Assembly (NCBI GenBank): GCA_900537125.1
Contig: UNRJ01000006.1
Span: 310,001 to 374,000, forward strand
Direction: 5' to 3'
Source: Rhodobacteraceae bacterium Alg238-R152
GTDB lineage: Bacteria > Pseudomonadota > Alphaproteobacteria > Rhodobacterales > Rhodobacteraceae
Length of the DNA: 64,000 bases
Part shown: positions 1 through 9,657 of the stretch, piece after piece
Numbering within the stretch: the first letter of the stretch is position 1
Layout: each line of letters starts with the position of its first letter
Translations under genes and position numbers: made by a program
The notes under the pieces: generated by a model
Told to the model about the DNA's origin: nothing
The model's input: the letters and a program-made list of their open reading frames with translations, nothing else
The model's database searches: none

Positions 1-1004
1 CAACTGGCGGCACAATTTCAAACCGCAAAGGTGTGAACGTGCCTGATGTGGTGCTGCCGCTGGCGGCGCTGTCTGCAAAAGACCGGGATGATTTGGAGTT
101 TGTCTGCGGACTGGGTGTGGATTGGCTTGCGTTGTCGTTTGTGCAGCGTCCAGAAGACGTTCAAGAAGCGCGTGAGTTGGCTCAAGGGCGTGCGGCACTG
201 ATTTCCAAAATCGAGAAGCCCGCAGCCGTAGAAGCCTTCGATGAGATTCTCGCAGCCTCCGACGGTATTATGGTCGCGCGCGGCGATCTTGGAGTCGAAC
301 TGCCAGTTAGTGCCGTACCACCAATCCAGAAGCGCCTTGTTCGCAAATGCCGCAATGTGGCCAAGCCAGTGATTGTGGCAACCCAGATGCTGGAAAGCAT
401 GATTGACAGCCCGATGCCAACACGCGCCGAAGTCTCTGATGTTGCAACTGCGATTTACGAAGGCTCCGACGCAATCATGTTGTCAGCGGAATCAGCGGCA
501 GGCAGTTTTCCAATCGAAGCCGTGACCACCATGAACAACGTCGCGATCGAGGTGGAAAACGACCCAACCTATCGCGAGATCATTGAGGCCAGCCGCACTC
601 TGCCGCGTTCCGGTGTTGCGGATGCGATTGTTGCCGCCGCCCGTGAAATTGCAGAGACCACACAAGTGGCCGCGATCTGTTGCTTCAGCCAATCTGGCAC
701 CACTGCGTTGTTAATCGCGCGCGAACGCCCTCGGGTACCGATCATTGCGATGACCTCTTTACGCGGGACTGCGCGGCGTCTGGCGCTGAGCTGGGGCACA
801 AACTGTGTGATCACCTCCAACGTCAGCAGGTTTAAAATGGCGGTTGTGGCCTCAGCCCGCGCCGCGCGTGATCTGGGCTATGCTGAGGAGCAGGATCAGA
901 TTGTTGTGACCGCAGGCCTGCCGTTCAATGTGCCCGGCACAACCAACATCCTGCGGGTATCGCCTTGTGACGAGCGTTTGATCTTTAACCTCGAGTCGGA
1001 GTAG
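1..1004 (+). CDS. pyk: Pyruvate kinase, C-terminal part (5' end outside window)
   Basis: Converts phosphoenolpyruvate and ADP to pyruvate and ATP in the last step of glycolysis. The open frame runs in from the window edge in frame 3 (GGTISNRKGVNVPD before the first possible start), so about the first 140-150 residues of a roughly 480-residue enzyme are missing. The kinase signature around ALISKIEKPAAVE carries the catalytic lysine. It is followed by GIMVARGDLGVE and the MLESMI segment of the barrel, then the C-terminal allosteric domain (SQSGTTALLIARERP). The ORF ends with a normal stop. Family assignment is secure; whether it is PykF-like or PykA-like cannot be told here. Confidence 0.96.
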   Translation, partial: TGGTISNRKGVNVPDVVLPLAALSAKDRDDLEFVCGLGVDWLALSFVQRPEDVQEARELAQGRAALISKIEKPAAVEAFDEILAASDGIMVARGDLGVELPVSAVPPIQKRLVRKCRNVAKPVIVATQMLESMIDSPMPTRAEVSDVATAIYEGSDAIMLSAESAAGSFPIEAVTTMNNVAIEVENDPTYREIIEASRTLPRSGVADAIVAAAREIAETTQVAAICCFSQSGTTALLIARERPRVPIIAMTSLRGTARRLALSWGTNCVITSNVSRFKMAVVASARAARDLGYAEEQDQIVVTAGLPFNVPGTTNILRVSPCDERLIFNLESE

Positions 1005-1044
1005 CGTCTGCCAACGGCATCCCCAAGAAGGGCCAAAAGCAGGC

Positions 1045-1269
1045 ATGGCAACGGATTATCTGATAACCATTGGACTGGTAGTGGGGATTTTCTCCATTCC
1101 TGCCATGCTCGCCGCCTATGCTGACAACCGTATGCCGCGCACCGCGATGGCAGCGTTTATCCTCTCTGCAGCGGTTATCGCGGTGGCGATTATACTAAAT
1201 CCGGCGCGCTATAGCGTGGCGGATTTGCCCAATGTGGTGATCCGGGTCATTGCCGATATCATTCGCTAG
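1045..1269 (+). CDS. Small two-helix membrane protein, function unknown
   Basis: A 74-residue protein with two hydrophobic stretches, about residues 5-25 (ITIGLVVGIFSIPAML) and 34-52 (AMAAFILSAAVIAVAII), joined by a short polar loop (ADNRMPR). This predicts a two-pass inner-membrane protein. It starts 40 bases after the pyruvate kinase stop, on the same strand, and may share its transcript. I do not recognise a named family. The position between pyruvate kinase and ribosomal protein L35 and the clean hydropathy pattern support a real gene. No catalytic motif is visible. Confidence 0.65.
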   Translation: MATDYLITIGLVVGIFSIPAMLAAYADNRMPRTAMAAFILSAAVIAVAIILNPARYSVADLPNVVIRVIADIIR

Positions 1270-1403
1270 CTAACCAGTAATAATGAGTCGATTAGACCTT
1301 GCGTGCCTGACTTATGCGCTCTATACGGCGCCTCTATTCGCGCGACCGGCCTGATGGCATGCCGAGTCGCGTTTGTCACCGACCGAATACAAAGGAGACG
1401 GAA

Positions 1404-1604
1404 ATGCCTAAGATGAAGACTAAGTCGAGCGCCAAAAAGCGCTTCAAGGTCACTGCCACCGGCAAAGTGCTTGCTGGCCAAGCTGGTAAACGCCACGGCA
1501 TGATCAAACGCACCCGCAAATTCATTCGTAACGCCCGTGGCACTACGACCCTGTCCGCCCCCGACGCTAAGATCGTCAAGGGCTTCATGCCCTACGACCG
1601 CTAA
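1404..1604 (+). CDS. rpmI: 50S ribosomal protein L35
   Basis: A 66-residue, strongly basic protein ([14 protein letters not shown]..., [11 protein letters not shown]) of exactly the usual L35 length. It is a structural protein of the large ribosomal subunit. The open frame extends upstream, but the ATG at 1404 has a clear ribosome site (AAAGGAGACGGAA) and gives the standard N-terminus, so it is chosen. It lies 13 bases before rplT, the usual L35-L20 pairing. In many bacteria infC precedes this pair; here it does not. Confidence 0.97.
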   Translation: MPKMKTKSSAKKRFKVTATGKVLAGQAGKRHGMIKRTRKFIRNARGTTTLSAPDAKIVKGFMPYDR

Positions 1605-1617
1605 GAGGAGATAAGAT

Positions 1618-1983
1618 ATGTCCCGCGTTAAAGGTGGTACCGTAACCCACGCCCGTCACAAGAAGATCATCAAAGCCGCCAAAGGTTATTATGGTCGTCG
1701 CAAAAACACATTCCGCGTTGCATCACAGGCCGTCGACAAGGCGAACCAATACGCAACACGTGACCGCAAGAATCGTAAGCGCAATTTCCGCGCGCTGTGG
1801 ATTCAGCGGATTAACGCTGCTGTGCGCGCCCATGACGAAGCGCTGACTTACAGCCGCTTCATCAACGGCCTGACACTGGCCGGCATCGAAGTGGACCGTA
1901 AAGTTCTGGCCGACCTGGCTGTACACGAACCAGACGCGTTCACCGCGATTGTGGACCAAGCGAAAGCTGCTCTGGCTGCGTAA
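1618..1983 (+). CDS. rplT: 50S ribosomal protein L20
   Basis: A 121-residue L20, matching the family length of about 118-121. The N-terminal part is rich in Arg and Lys ([28 protein letters not shown]) and extends into 23S rRNA during subunit assembly; the C-terminal globular domain includes [19 protein letters not shown]. The ribosome site is AGAGGAG, and the start lies 13 bases after rpmI, so the two are co-transcribed. A strong intrinsic terminator follows the stop. L20 represses this operon in some bacteria; I see no clear regulatory fold here. Confidence 0.97.
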   Translation: MSRVKGGTVTHARHKKIIKAAKGYYGRRKNTFRVASQAVDKANQYATRDRKNRKRNFRALWIQRINAAVRAHDEALTYSRFINGLTLAGIEVDRKVLADLAVHEPDAFTAIVDQAKAALAA

Positions 1984-2006
1984 GCCCAAGCAACTGGACA
2001 ATTTAG

Positions 2007-2036
2007 AAAGCCCGCGCAGCCTGCGCGGGCTTTTTC
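2007..2036 (+). terminator. Intrinsic terminator of rpmI-rplT
   Basis: A GC-rich hairpin (AAAGCCCGCGCA, short loop, TGCGCGGGCTTT) followed by a T run, beginning 24 bases after the rplT stop. It is a textbook rho-independent terminator on the plus strand. Confidence 0.92.
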
Positions 2037-2150
2037 GTTTCGCGGCCTGGGTGTGCGCTTTAATGTCACTTCACCTCCAGGTGGACGCCCTCTAGGTTCG
2101 AACCATGCGCCACCATTTCTTGGCGACAAAACCGACCGAAGGAAACTCTC

Positions 2151-2534
2151 TTGAAATACTTAGTACTCGCCCTCGCCACTCTTGGCCTCACGGCCTGCGG
2201 CGACGCACTGACTTACCCAGCTGAAATCAATAAGCAAACTGAGCAATTGACCGAGACCGGCACGACGCCAGTTGACCAAATCCAATTGACAAGCGGCAAC
2301 AGCCTCAACAGTGGAAAATTCACAGTTGTTGGTCCTGTCAAAGGCACGGTAGGCAAAGCCACAGCCCTCCATGCAGCACCGACACTCGAGCAAGGCCAAC
2401 AAAAGTTGAAAATCGAGGCGGCAGAGCTTGGAGCCGATGGTGTCATCAACGCTGAAGTCAGCGACGTAACCGTATGTGCATTGAGCTGGGGATGCCGGAA
2501 TTTATCTGGGACCGCTGTGAAATTCACCAAATAG
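2151..2534 (+). CDS. Hypothetical lipoprotein
   Basis: A 127-residue protein with a type II signal peptide: MKYLVLALATLGLTAC has a basic start, a hydrophobic core and an LTAC lipobox, so residue 16 is probably the lipidated cysteine. It starts at TTG behind the ribosome site GAAGGAAAC. The mature part carries the segment AELGADGVINAEVSDV, which resembles the repeating GADAVI pattern of small YbjQ-like domains, but the match is too weak to name. Two cysteines near the C-terminus (TVCALSWGCR) could form a disulfide in the periplasm. It appears monocistronic. Function unknown. Confidence 0.75.
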   Translation: MKYLVLALATLGLTACGDALTYPAEINKQTEQLTETGTTPVDQIQLTSGNSLNSGKFTVVGPVKGTVGKATALHAAPTLEQGQQKLKIEAAELGADGVINAEVSDVTVCALSWGCRNLSGTAVKFTK

Positions 2535-2734
2535 ATCCTCCATCACAAAATATCGAAAGCCCGCGCCTAATCTGAAGTGCGGTGTCCGCTCGACCAACGA
2601 GGCCCTGCCAAGATCAAGTTAGGCACAAAGAACGAACAAAAAGGCAACCAGTCACGAAATCTTTACCCTCCCCGATCATGATGCCCCAACGGCGTGTGTT
2701 TGCCGTGAGTTGTACCAGTGTTTTGGAGGTTAGA

Positions 2735-3802
2735 ATGGCCCGCATCAGCGAGCAGCAATATTTCAACGCCTGTGCGCGTGGTTTGGAGGTCGGGGGTGTC
2801 CTAAAAACCACCCTGACCTATAACGAAAACCCCGCCAATTATGTCGCTTCATTTTATCAATCAGACGGCACCGTAGGGATCGAAATCCCACTCTCCCATC
2901 CGAATGTACAGATCTCCCGCACCCCGGATGCAAATGAGCAGGATTTCATAATTTCTGCCTCTCAGTTCCCGATTTTATTGACGGACCCCGAGGGCCGGGG
3001 CGCCAGCAACTATGTAGCCTATGCGCTTAGCAATTCCGCCACTGGGGAGGTTATCGATTTTTACGACATTGGTGGCAGCAGGCAGGCCATTCTTGCGGTT
3101 GACGGCGCAGTGGCGGGCGCAACCTCCCAACCCCCAAAAGCCGAGACCCAACCAAGCGGCTTCATGACCACAAATCAGGTCAGTCAACCTGCGGCACGCC
3201 ATTTGCCAAACACACCGTTCAACACACCAGAGACTGGCATCGCCTGTTTTGCCGCTGGAACACGCATTCGCACACAGGTTGGCCACCAGCTGATTGATAC
3301 ACTGAGTGAAGGGGACTTGATCTGGACCCGAGACAACGGGCTACGGCCCCTGCGTTGGGTGGGTCACCGCAAAGCGCCCGGCACAGGCAAATATGCCCCT
3401 GTGCAATTCTCACCCAATACGTTTGGCGCCTTAAAACCGCATCAGGTGTCACAAAATCATCGGATGCTTCTAACCGGCTGGCGCGCACGGCTTCTTTTTG
3501 GGGAAGATGAGATTTTGGTTCCGGCAAAAACGCTGGTGGACAATTGTGACGTCCGCATCTGCGAATGTGAGGAGGTCACGTACTACCATCTGCTGTTTGA
3601 TGATCATCAAATTGTCAACGGAGACGGCGTATTGAGCGAAAGCTTCTTTCCGGGCGCCGTTGCTCTGAAGGCCATTGGGTATGACACGCAGCATGAGATG
3701 TTTGCGTTGTTTCCCGAACTGGCCACTGGCATGCGCGTCCCCAAACAATCACCACGGCCCGTGGCACCAACCAGCCTTGGGCCACTGCTGATGCGCAGTT
3801 GA
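2735..3802 (+). CDS. Hint domain-containing protein
   Basis: A 355-residue protein. The N-terminal ~150 residues form an unrecognised domain. Around residue 168 begins a Hint (Hedgehog/intein-like) module: CFAAGTRIRT..., LSEGDLIWTRDNGLRPLRWVG, a region near QNHRMLLTGWRA, and a C-terminal YYHLLFDDHQIVNGDGV. The first Cys of CFAAGT is the residue that attacks in true Hint autoprocessing, and HRMLL and DDHQIV fit the later conserved His positions. This architecture is very common in Rhodobacterales. The open frame starts earlier at 2582, but the ATG at 2735 has a strong ribosome site (TTTGGAGG), so it is chosen. Self-cleavage is possible but unproven. Confidence 0.85.
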   Translation: MARISEQQYFNACARGLEVGGVLKTTLTYNENPANYVASFYQSDGTVGIEIPLSHPNVQISRTPDANEQDFIISASQFPILLTDPEGRGASNYVAYALSNSATGEVIDFYDIGGSRQAILAVDGAVAGATSQPPKAETQPSGFMTTNQVSQPAARHLPNTPFNTPETGIACFAAGTRIRTQVGHQLIDTLSEGDLIWTRDNGLRPLRWVGHRKAPGTGKYAPVQFSPNTFGALKPHQVSQNHRMLLTGWRARLLFGEDEILVPAKTLVDNCDVRICECEEVTYYHLLFDDHQIVNGDGVLSESFFPGAVALKAIGYDTQHEMFALFPELATGMRVPKQSPRPVAPTSLGPLLMRS

Positions 3803-3908
3803 GCTGACGCGGGGCGGAATTTGGACCAGAGAATTTCTGCACGCTTGCAATCAAGAGGTCGTATGATAGGAGGTCTGCGGTAATTTCTCATCTGGGGACG
3901 GCCCTGTC

Positions 3909-4979
3909 ATGGACGAACTGCGCACCAAATACCTCGAAGCCATCGCAGCAGCTGCGGACGAATCCGCGCTGGAAGAGCTGCGTGTGCAAGCCGTGGGCAA
4001 AAAGGGCGAAGTCAGCCTGAAAATGCGCGAATTGGGCAAAATGACCCCCGAAGAGCGCCAGGTTGCAGGCCCGGCGCTCAACGCCCTCAAGACTGAGATC
4101 ACCTCAGCATTGGCCGCCAAGAAGGTCGCCCTAGCTGACGCGGCGCTTGATGCGCGTTTGGCCACCGAATGGCTGGATGTGACCTTGCCCGCGCGCACCC
4201 GCCGTGTGGGATCGATCCACCCCATCAGCCAAGTGACCGAAGAGGTCACCGCAATCTTTGCCGACATGGGGTTTGCGGTGGCCGAAGGCCCGCAAATCGA
4301 AACCGATTGGTATAACTTTGACGCGCTGAACATCCCGGGACACCACCCGGCGCGCGCGGAAATGGACACGTTCTACACGCACCGTGCAGAACGTGATGAC
4401 CGCCCGCCACATGTGCTGCGCACCCACACCAGCCCGGTGCAAATCCGTTCTATGGAAAAAAATGGCGCGCCAATCCGCATCATTTGCCCAGGTCGGGTGT
4501 ATCGTGCCGATTATGACCAGACCCACACACCGATGTTCCACCAGGTCGAAGGCCTGGCTCTGGGCAAGGACATCTCCATGGCCAACCTCAAGTGGGTGCT
4601 GGAAGAATTCTTCACGGCCTTCTTCGGCACGGGTGTCAAAACCCGTTTCCGGGCCTCCCATTTCCCTTTCACAGAGCCGTCGGCTGAGGTTGACATCCAG
4701 TGCAGCTGGGAAGGTGGCACCGTGAAAGTTGGCGAAGGCGACGATTGGCTTGAAGTTCTGGGCTCCGGCATGGTGCACCCAAACGTGCTTAAAGCAGGCG
4801 GCATCGACCCCGATGAATACCAAGGCTTTGCCTTTGGCATGGGCATCGACCGTTTGGCGATGCTAAAATACGGCATTCCAGACCTGCGCGCATTCTTTGA
4901 CAGCGACCTGCGCTGGCTGCGCCACTATGGCTTTGCAAGCTTGGATCAACCCACATTGCATGGCGGTTTGAACCGGTGA
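3909..4979 (+). CDS. pheS: Phenylalanine--tRNA ligase alpha subunit
   Basis: A 356-residue catalytic subunit that charges tRNA-Phe as an alpha2-beta2 tetramer with PheT. The first ~90 residues are the N-terminal coiled-coil region. The class II synthetase core follows, with motif 1 around [15 protein letters not shown], motif 2 ([23 protein letters not shown]) and motif 3 ([18 protein letters not shown]). The length is normal. pheT begins 154 bases downstream on the same strand. The ATG at 3909 gives the expected N-terminus [12 protein letters not shown]. No pheM-type leader peptide was found upstream. Confidence 0.97.
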   Translation: MDELRTKYLEAIAAAADESALEELRVQAVGKKGEVSLKMRELGKMTPEERQVAGPALNALKTEITSALAAKKVALADAALDARLATEWLDVTLPARTRRVGSIHPISQVTEEVTAIFADMGFAVAEGPQIETDWYNFDALNIPGHHPARAEMDTFYTHRAERDDRPPHVLRTHTSPVQIRSMEKNGAPIRIICPGRVYRADYDQTHTPMFHQVEGLALGKDISMANLKWVLEEFFTAFFGTGVKTRFRASHFPFTEPSAEVDIQCSWEGGTVKVGEGDDWLEVLGSGMVHPNVLKAGGIDPDEYQGFAFGMGIDRLAMLKYGIPDLRAFFDSDLRWLRHYGFASLDQPTLHGGLNR

Positions 4980-5133
4980 GGCACCGGCCTGCCTATAGCG
5001 CGGATCGGCCCTGCTGGCGCGCTGGACAACACATTGGATTTCGGGCGCGAGAAATCGGCGCACCTATTGGAACAAAATCACCGGCCGCTGCATCACCTTG
5101 CACCACGACCGCTGTAAATCTGGGGATCGAACT

Positions 5134-7533
5134 ATGAAATTCACCCTCTCCTGGCTGAAAGACCACCTTGAGACCAACGCGAGCGTTGACGAGATTGTCG
5201 AAACGCTGACCGACCTTGGCCTTGAGGTTGAAGACGTATCCAACCCTGCAGAGCGGCTGTCTGAGTTTACGTTGGGCAAAGTGATACATGCCGAACAACA
5301 CCCTGATGCCGACAAACTGCGCGTTTGCACGGTTGCGACCAATGATGGTGAGTTGCAGATCATCTGCGGTGCACCAAACGCCCGAGAAGGTATCACCGTC
5401 GTGGTGTGCAAGCCGGGCATGTATATTCCGGGGTTGGATATCACCATCTCGGTAGGCAAGATCCGCGGCGTCGAAAGCTACGGCATGATGGCGTCCGAGC
5501 GTGAGCTTGAGCTGTCAGACGAACACGACGGCATTATTGAGCTTCCCTCAGGCGAAGTGGGCGACAAATTTATCGACTGGCTGGCCGAAAATGACCCGTC
5601 CAAAGTTGACACGATGATCGAGATTGCGATCACGCCAAACCGCCCGGATGCGCTGGGTGTGCGTGGGATCGCACTGGATCTAGCGGCGCGCGGCCTGGGT
5701 ACAATAAAACCCGCCAAAACAGCATCGATAGAAGGCTCTTATGAGAGTCCAATCACCGTGACAATCGACGAGATTGCCACTACTGACGGCTGTGAAGTCT
5801 TTGCTGGACGCCTGATCAAAGGTGTGAAAAACGGCCCTTCCCCTCAATGGTTGCAAGACCGTTTGAAAGCCATCGGCCTGCGCCCAATTTCCGCGTTGGT
5901 TGACATCACCAACTTCTTCACCTTTGACCGCAACCGCCCCCTACACGTGTTTGATGCGGATAAAGTCAAAGGCAACCTGCGGGTACACCGCGCAGCGGGT
6001 GGCGAAACCCTCGTTGGCCTTGATGAGAAAGACTACACGCTCAAAGAGGGTATGGTTGTCATCTCCGACGACGCAGGTGTCGAATCCATCGGCGGAATTA
6101 TGGGCGGTTTGCCAACCGGCTGCACCGAAAACACCACCAATGTCTTCCTCGAAGCGGCGGTTTGGGATCATATCCAGATCGCCTACACAGGCCGGCGGTT
6201 GAAGATTAACTCCGATGCTCGGTACCGCAATGAGCGTGGCATTGATCCAGCCTACAACATGCAGGCGATGGATGACGCAACGCAGATGATTATGGATCTT
6301 TGCGGCGGTGAGCCATCTAACATTGTGACCGCTGGCGCAGTGCCAGATGTGTCTCGTGCCTATAAGCTGGACACGGACCGCGTGCAGTCGCTGGTCGGTA
6401 TGGAAATTCCAGCAGAGACCCAACACGCAACGCTGCAAGCGCTTGGCTTTCGCATCGAAGGCGACATGGCGCATGTGCCAAGCTGGCGTCCCGACGTACG
6501 GGGGTCTGCTGATCTTGTGGAAGAAGTCGCGCGAATTGCCTCTCTGAGCAAGCTGCAAGGCAAGCCTCTGCCGCGCACCGTAGCGGGTGTACCCGAACAA
6601 ATTCTCTCACCAATGCAAAAGCGCGAACAAGTCGCGCGCCGCACAACGGCAAGCTTGGGCTACAACGAATGTGTAACTTACAGCTTCATCGACAAGGCGG
6701 CGGCTGAGCTTTTTGGCGGCGGCAGTGACGCGACCATGCTGGAAAACCCAATCTCCAGCGAGATGAGCCACATGCGCCCGGATCTGTTGCCAGGATTGTT
6801 ACAGGCTGCATCTCGCAATCAGGCCCGTGGCTTTGCAGACATGGCGCTCTTTGAATGTGGCGCTGCATTCCAAGGTGGCGAGCCCGGAGAACAGCATTTG
6901 CAGGTGGCGGGCCTACTTGTTGGCAAAACTGTCACCAAAGACGTGCATGGCGAAAGCCGCGACGTTGATGTGTTTGATGCCAAGGCAGATGCCGAGGCAA
7001 TTCTAACCGCTATTGGCGCCCCTGCGAAGGTACAAATCCTGCGTGGCGGTGAGGCTTGGTGGCATCCTGGTCGACATGGCCGCATCTGTTTGGGCCCTAA
7101 AAAGGTGCTTGGTGTTTTTGGGGAAGTTCATCCAAAAGTGCTGAGTGCGTTGAACGTAAAAGGCCCCGCTGTGGCGTTTACGCTCTACCCGGAAGACATC
7201 CCGTTACCGCGAAAAAAATCCGCCACCAAAGGCGCCGTAACTATGGCTGACCTGCAGGCGGTTGAACGTGATTTTGCCTTTGTGGTGGATGCGAATGTCG
7301 AAGCTCTGACACTTGTGAATGCCGCATCCGGTGCGGATAAGGCCCTCATCGAAAGCGTGCGCGTATTTGATGAATTCATTGGCGGCGCTCTGGGTGAAGA
7401 CAAGAAGTCGCTGGCCATCACAGTGCGCCTGCAACCAACAGATAAGACGCTGAAAGACGCGGACATCGAGGCCGTTGCGGCCAAGATTGTCGCAAAAGTT
7501 AGCAAAGCCACAGGCGGCACGCTGCGTGGCTAA
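5134..7533 (+). CDS. pheT: Phenylalanine--tRNA ligase beta subunit
   Basis: A 799-residue editing and tRNA-binding subunit. In order: the EMAP/OB tRNA-binding domain (about residues 40-150, EFTLGKVIHAEQHPDADKL), the B3/B4 editing domain (about 210-390), B5 (about 400-470), a catalytic-like core, and the C-terminal FDX-ACB anticodon-binding domain (FVVDANVEALTLVNAA to the end). The open frame extends 12 codons upstream, but the ATG at 5134 gives the standard MKFTLSWLKDHL start behind TGGGGATCG. The last eight bases overlap the following acetyltransferase gene. Confidence 0.97.
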   Translation: MKFTLSWLKDHLETNASVDEIVETLTDLGLEVEDVSNPAERLSEFTLGKVIHAEQHPDADKLRVCTVATNDGELQIICGAPNAREGITVVVCKPGMYIPGLDITISVGKIRGVESYGMMASERELELSDEHDGIIELPSGEVGDKFIDWLAENDPSKVDTMIEIAITPNRPDALGVRGIALDLAARGLGTIKPAKTASIEGSYESPITVTIDEIATTDGCEVFAGRLIKGVKNGPSPQWLQDRLKAIGLRPISALVDITNFFTFDRNRPLHVFDADKVKGNLRVHRAAGGETLVGLDEKDYTLKEGMVVISDDAGVESIGGIMGGLPTGCTENTTNVFLEAAVWDHIQIAYTGRRLKINSDARYRNERGIDPAYNMQAMDDATQMIMDLCGGEPSNIVTAGAVPDVSRAYKLDTDRVQSLVGMEIPAETQHATLQALGFRIEGDMAHVPSWRPDVRGSADLVEEVARIASLSKLQGKPLPRTVAGVPEQILSPMQKREQVARRTTASLGYNECVTYSFIDKAAAELFGGGSDATMLENPISSEMSHMRPDLLPGLLQAASRNQARGFADMALFECGAAFQGGEPGEQHLQVAGLLVGKTVTKDVHGESRDVDVFDAKADAEAILTAIGAPAKVQILRGGEAWWHPGRHGRICLGPKKVLGVFGEVHPKVLSALNVKGPAVAFTLYPEDIPLPRKKSATKGAVTMADLQAVERDFAFVVDANVEALTLVNAASGADKALIESVRVFDEFIGGALGEDKKSLAITVRLQPTDKTLKDADIEAVAAKIVAKVSKATGGTLRG

Positions 7534-7960
7534 TGCATCACAGCCGCGGTTGGCGCGGGCCGGTGAGGCCCCTGCCATCGTGCGGCTGATCGATGCAGCC
7601 TACCAAACCTATCGCGATCAAAACATGGCCCTGCCGGACGTATCCGGCGGGGTGGGTGAGGCGATTAAGGACGGGCAAGTCTGGGTAATGGACGACCTGT
7701 CGGGCGCACTTATGCTGTCGACCACACCACCAACAGCACATCTGATGAATGTGGCTGTGGCCTCCCAAGCGCGAGGACGTGGCCTTGGCGGGCTTTTGAT
7801 CCGATTTGCTTTGAAGCTGGCTCAAGACGCGGGCTGTGAAAACATCGCTTTGGCGACGCATGTGGATATGCCGGACAATGTTGCGCTTTACTCACATCTG
7901 GGCTGGCAAGAGACCGAGCGTGATGAGAGACGCGTGAGGATGCTGCGCCCGCTTCCCTAG
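7526..7960 (+). CDS. GNAT family N-acetyltransferase
   Basis: A 144-residue acetyl-CoA-dependent acetyltransferase. The acetyl-CoA binding motif is visible as MNVAVASQARGRGLGGLLIRF (R/Q-x-x-G-x-G/A type), followed by ALATHVDMPDNVALYSHLGW, the usual final strand of the fold. The GTG at 7526 overlaps the pheT stop by eight bases, which suggests translational coupling, and trims a poorly conserved extension. The substrate cannot be inferred. It converges with a LysR gene whose stop codon overlaps its own by four bases. Confidence 0.85.
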   Translation: MANASQPRLARAGEAPAIVRLIDAAYQTYRDQNMALPDVSGGVGEAIKDGQVWVMDDLSGALMLSTTPPTAHLMNVAVASQARGRGLGGLLIRFALKLAQDAGCENIALATHVDMPDNVALYSHLGWQETERDERRVRMLRPLP

Positions 7961-8847
7961 TTTTCGGTCAGGTGATCAGCCAGCGTGTCAAACACCAGAC
8001 GTATGCGTCGGCTGGTGTGCAGCTCGCGGTGCGTGGTCAACCAAATTGGAAAGACGATAGGCGCCAGGTCGGGCAAAATCCGCTCAATGCCAGGCGTGGT
8101 GTCCGCCACATCGTCAGCCATAGGTGCGATGCCAAACCCCTGCTTGCACATCTCCCAGGCCACCAGCCCACTGTCTGATCCGGTGCGAAAGTTGTCCAGA
8201 TCAATTGGGAAGCCCATAGGTTTGAGATACTCCAGCATGCGTGGCACGTCCCCCGACCCAATAAAATCGTGGTGTTTGAGATCAGACACAGTTTTGGGCC
8301 GCCCGCGTAGGTCCAGATACTCGGTGGCGGCGTAAAAATACCCTTTGGCCTCCCTTACCAGTCGCGCAATTAAGTCTGGCTGCTCGGGACGTACATGTCG
8401 GATCGCGATATCAGCCTCGCGTCGCATAAGGTCTTGCACATCATCAGACGCCACCACGTCAATGATCAACCGGGGCGCTTTCACTCGGAGCTCTCGCAGG
8501 ATGGGGGGCAAAAGGTGCACCGAGTAGACATCAGACGCCGTGATGGCCACCCGGCCTTCCACATCCTGGTTTTGCCCTGACGCCACAAGCGCCACCCGAT
8601 CGGCTGCCTCCCGCATCGCACGTACATGTTCCAAAAGCTCACCACCCGCCACAGTCAACTCAAGCGTCCGTCCGACCCGCTCAAATAACATCACGCCAAG
8701 GTCTTCTTCCAAGGATGCGACTTGTCGCCCCAAGGTCGGTTGAGTCTGTCCAAGTTTTCGTGCGGCTGCAGACAGAGAGCCTTCTTCCGCCGTGGTCAGA
8801 AAGGCGCGAATGTGATTCCAGTCAAAGGTGGTCTTGGGATCGATCAT
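7957..8847 (-). CDS. LysR family transcriptional regulator
   Basis: A 296-residue regulator. The N-terminal winged helix-turn-helix spans about residues 8-67 (WNHIRAFLTTAEEGSLSAAARKLGQ, then TLGRQVASLEEDLGVMLFER). The remainder is the two-lobed ligand-binding domain, in which DIAIRHVRPEQPDLIAR is typical. The gene is divergent from a SAM methyltransferase, with 86 bases between the start codons, so it probably controls that gene and itself. Ligand unknown. Confidence 0.92.
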   Translation of the reverse strand: MIDPKTTFDWNHIRAFLTTAEEGSLSAAARKLGQTQPTLGRQVASLEEDLGVMLFERVGRTLELTVAGGELLEHVRAMREAADRVALVASGQNQDVEGRVAITASDVYSVHLLPPILRELRVKAPRLIIDVVASDDVQDLMRREADIAIRHVRPEQPDLIARLVREAKGYFYAATEYLDLRGRPKTVSDLKHHDFIGSGDVPRMLEYLKPMGFPIDLDNFRTGSDSGLVAWEMCKQGFGIAPMADDVADTTPGIERILPDLAPIVFPIWLTTHRELHTSRRIRLVFDTLADHLTEN

Positions 8848-8878
8848 GCAAATACGTATAACAACACTGCGAATTTCG

Positions 8879-8892
8879 GCAATTTATATTGC
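8879..8892. promoter_or_regulatory. Candidate LysR operator
   Basis: The palindrome GCAAT-TTAT-ATTGC lies in the 86-base divergent spacer between the LysR gene and the methyltransferase gene. Position and dyad symmetry fit a LysR-type site, but the motif was recognised by eye only. Confidence 0.35.
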
Positions 8893-8933
8893 ATTCGCGC
8901 ATGGGTATCTATGTTCTCGAAAGGAAAACAACC

Positions 8934-9566
8934 ATGCAAGCAGCAGCGAAATTTTGGGACGGGGTTGCGCAAAAATATGCGAAATCCCAGATTGGCGACA
9001 TGCAGGCGTATGAGTATACGCTGGGCCGGACACGGTCATACCTGAAGGCAACCGACACGGTGTTGGAGGTGGGCTGCGGCACGGCCTCAACCGCCATCAA
9101 ACTGGCGGACTCCGTCGCGGAACTTGTGGCCACAGATGTGTCCAGCGGCATGCTGGAGGTTGGCCGCGAACGGGTTAGCGAAGCTGGCGCCAAAAACATC
9201 CGCCTTGTCCAAGCCACTCCAGAAACTGCGCCGGATGGCCCATTTGATGTGGTGATGGCACATAATCTGATCCATCTGTTAGAAGATGGTGATATCGTCA
9301 TGGCAGAGATTGCTCAGCGGGTGAAACCAGGTGGACTGTTTGTCTCAAAAACACCGTGCCTGAGCGAAAACATGCGCTCGTTTAAATTCCGGCTAATGAA
9401 AACCGCAATTCCACTAATGCAGTTCTTTGGCAAAGCACCATTTGTGCGGTTTTTCTCAATCGCTGAACTTGAACGCTCGATCACCGACGCAGGGTTCAAA
9501 ATTATCGAAAGTGGGAATTTTCCCGCCGATCCACCAAGCCGCTATTTGGTCGCGCGTAAGCTTTGA
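8934..9566 (+). CDS. Class I SAM-dependent methyltransferase
   Basis: A 210-residue methyltransferase. Motif I is VLEVGCGTASTAI (SAM binding), motif II-like acidic residues occur in ELVATDVSSGML, and the post-motif region DVVMAHNLIHLLEDGD followed by VKPGGLFVSKTPCL is typical of type 11 methyltransferases. The ATG at 8934 has the ribosome site AAAGGAAAAC; upstream in-frame starts lie inside the divergent regulatory spacer. It is transcribed away from a LysR gene that probably regulates it. The substrate cannot be read from the sequence; a small molecule is likely. Confidence 0.88.
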   Translation: MQAAAKFWDGVAQKYAKSQIGDMQAYEYTLGRTRSYLKATDTVLEVGCGTASTAIKLADSVAELVATDVSSGMLEVGRERVSEAGAKNIRLVQATPETAPDGPFDVVMAHNLIHLLEDGDIVMAEIAQRVKPGGLFVSKTPCLSENMRSFKFRLMKTAIPLMQFFGKAPFVRFFSIAELERSITDAGFKIIESGNFPADPPSRYLVARKL

Positions 9567-9657
9567 TCTGCGTCACTTGAAACTGCTTCATCGCGCAAGG
9601 GATTGGAGCACAGCACCGGACAGGCTATGACCTTGCACAAGCAAGAAAGGATTCCCC

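Noticed and set aside
2582..2734. N-terminal extension of the Hint-domain protein
   Set aside because: The extension has no ribosome site and low-quality composition; the ATG at 2735 has an excellent site.
4131..4823. 230-codon minus-strand open frame opposite pheS
   Set aside because: pheS is unambiguous here; the opposite frame is a shadow.
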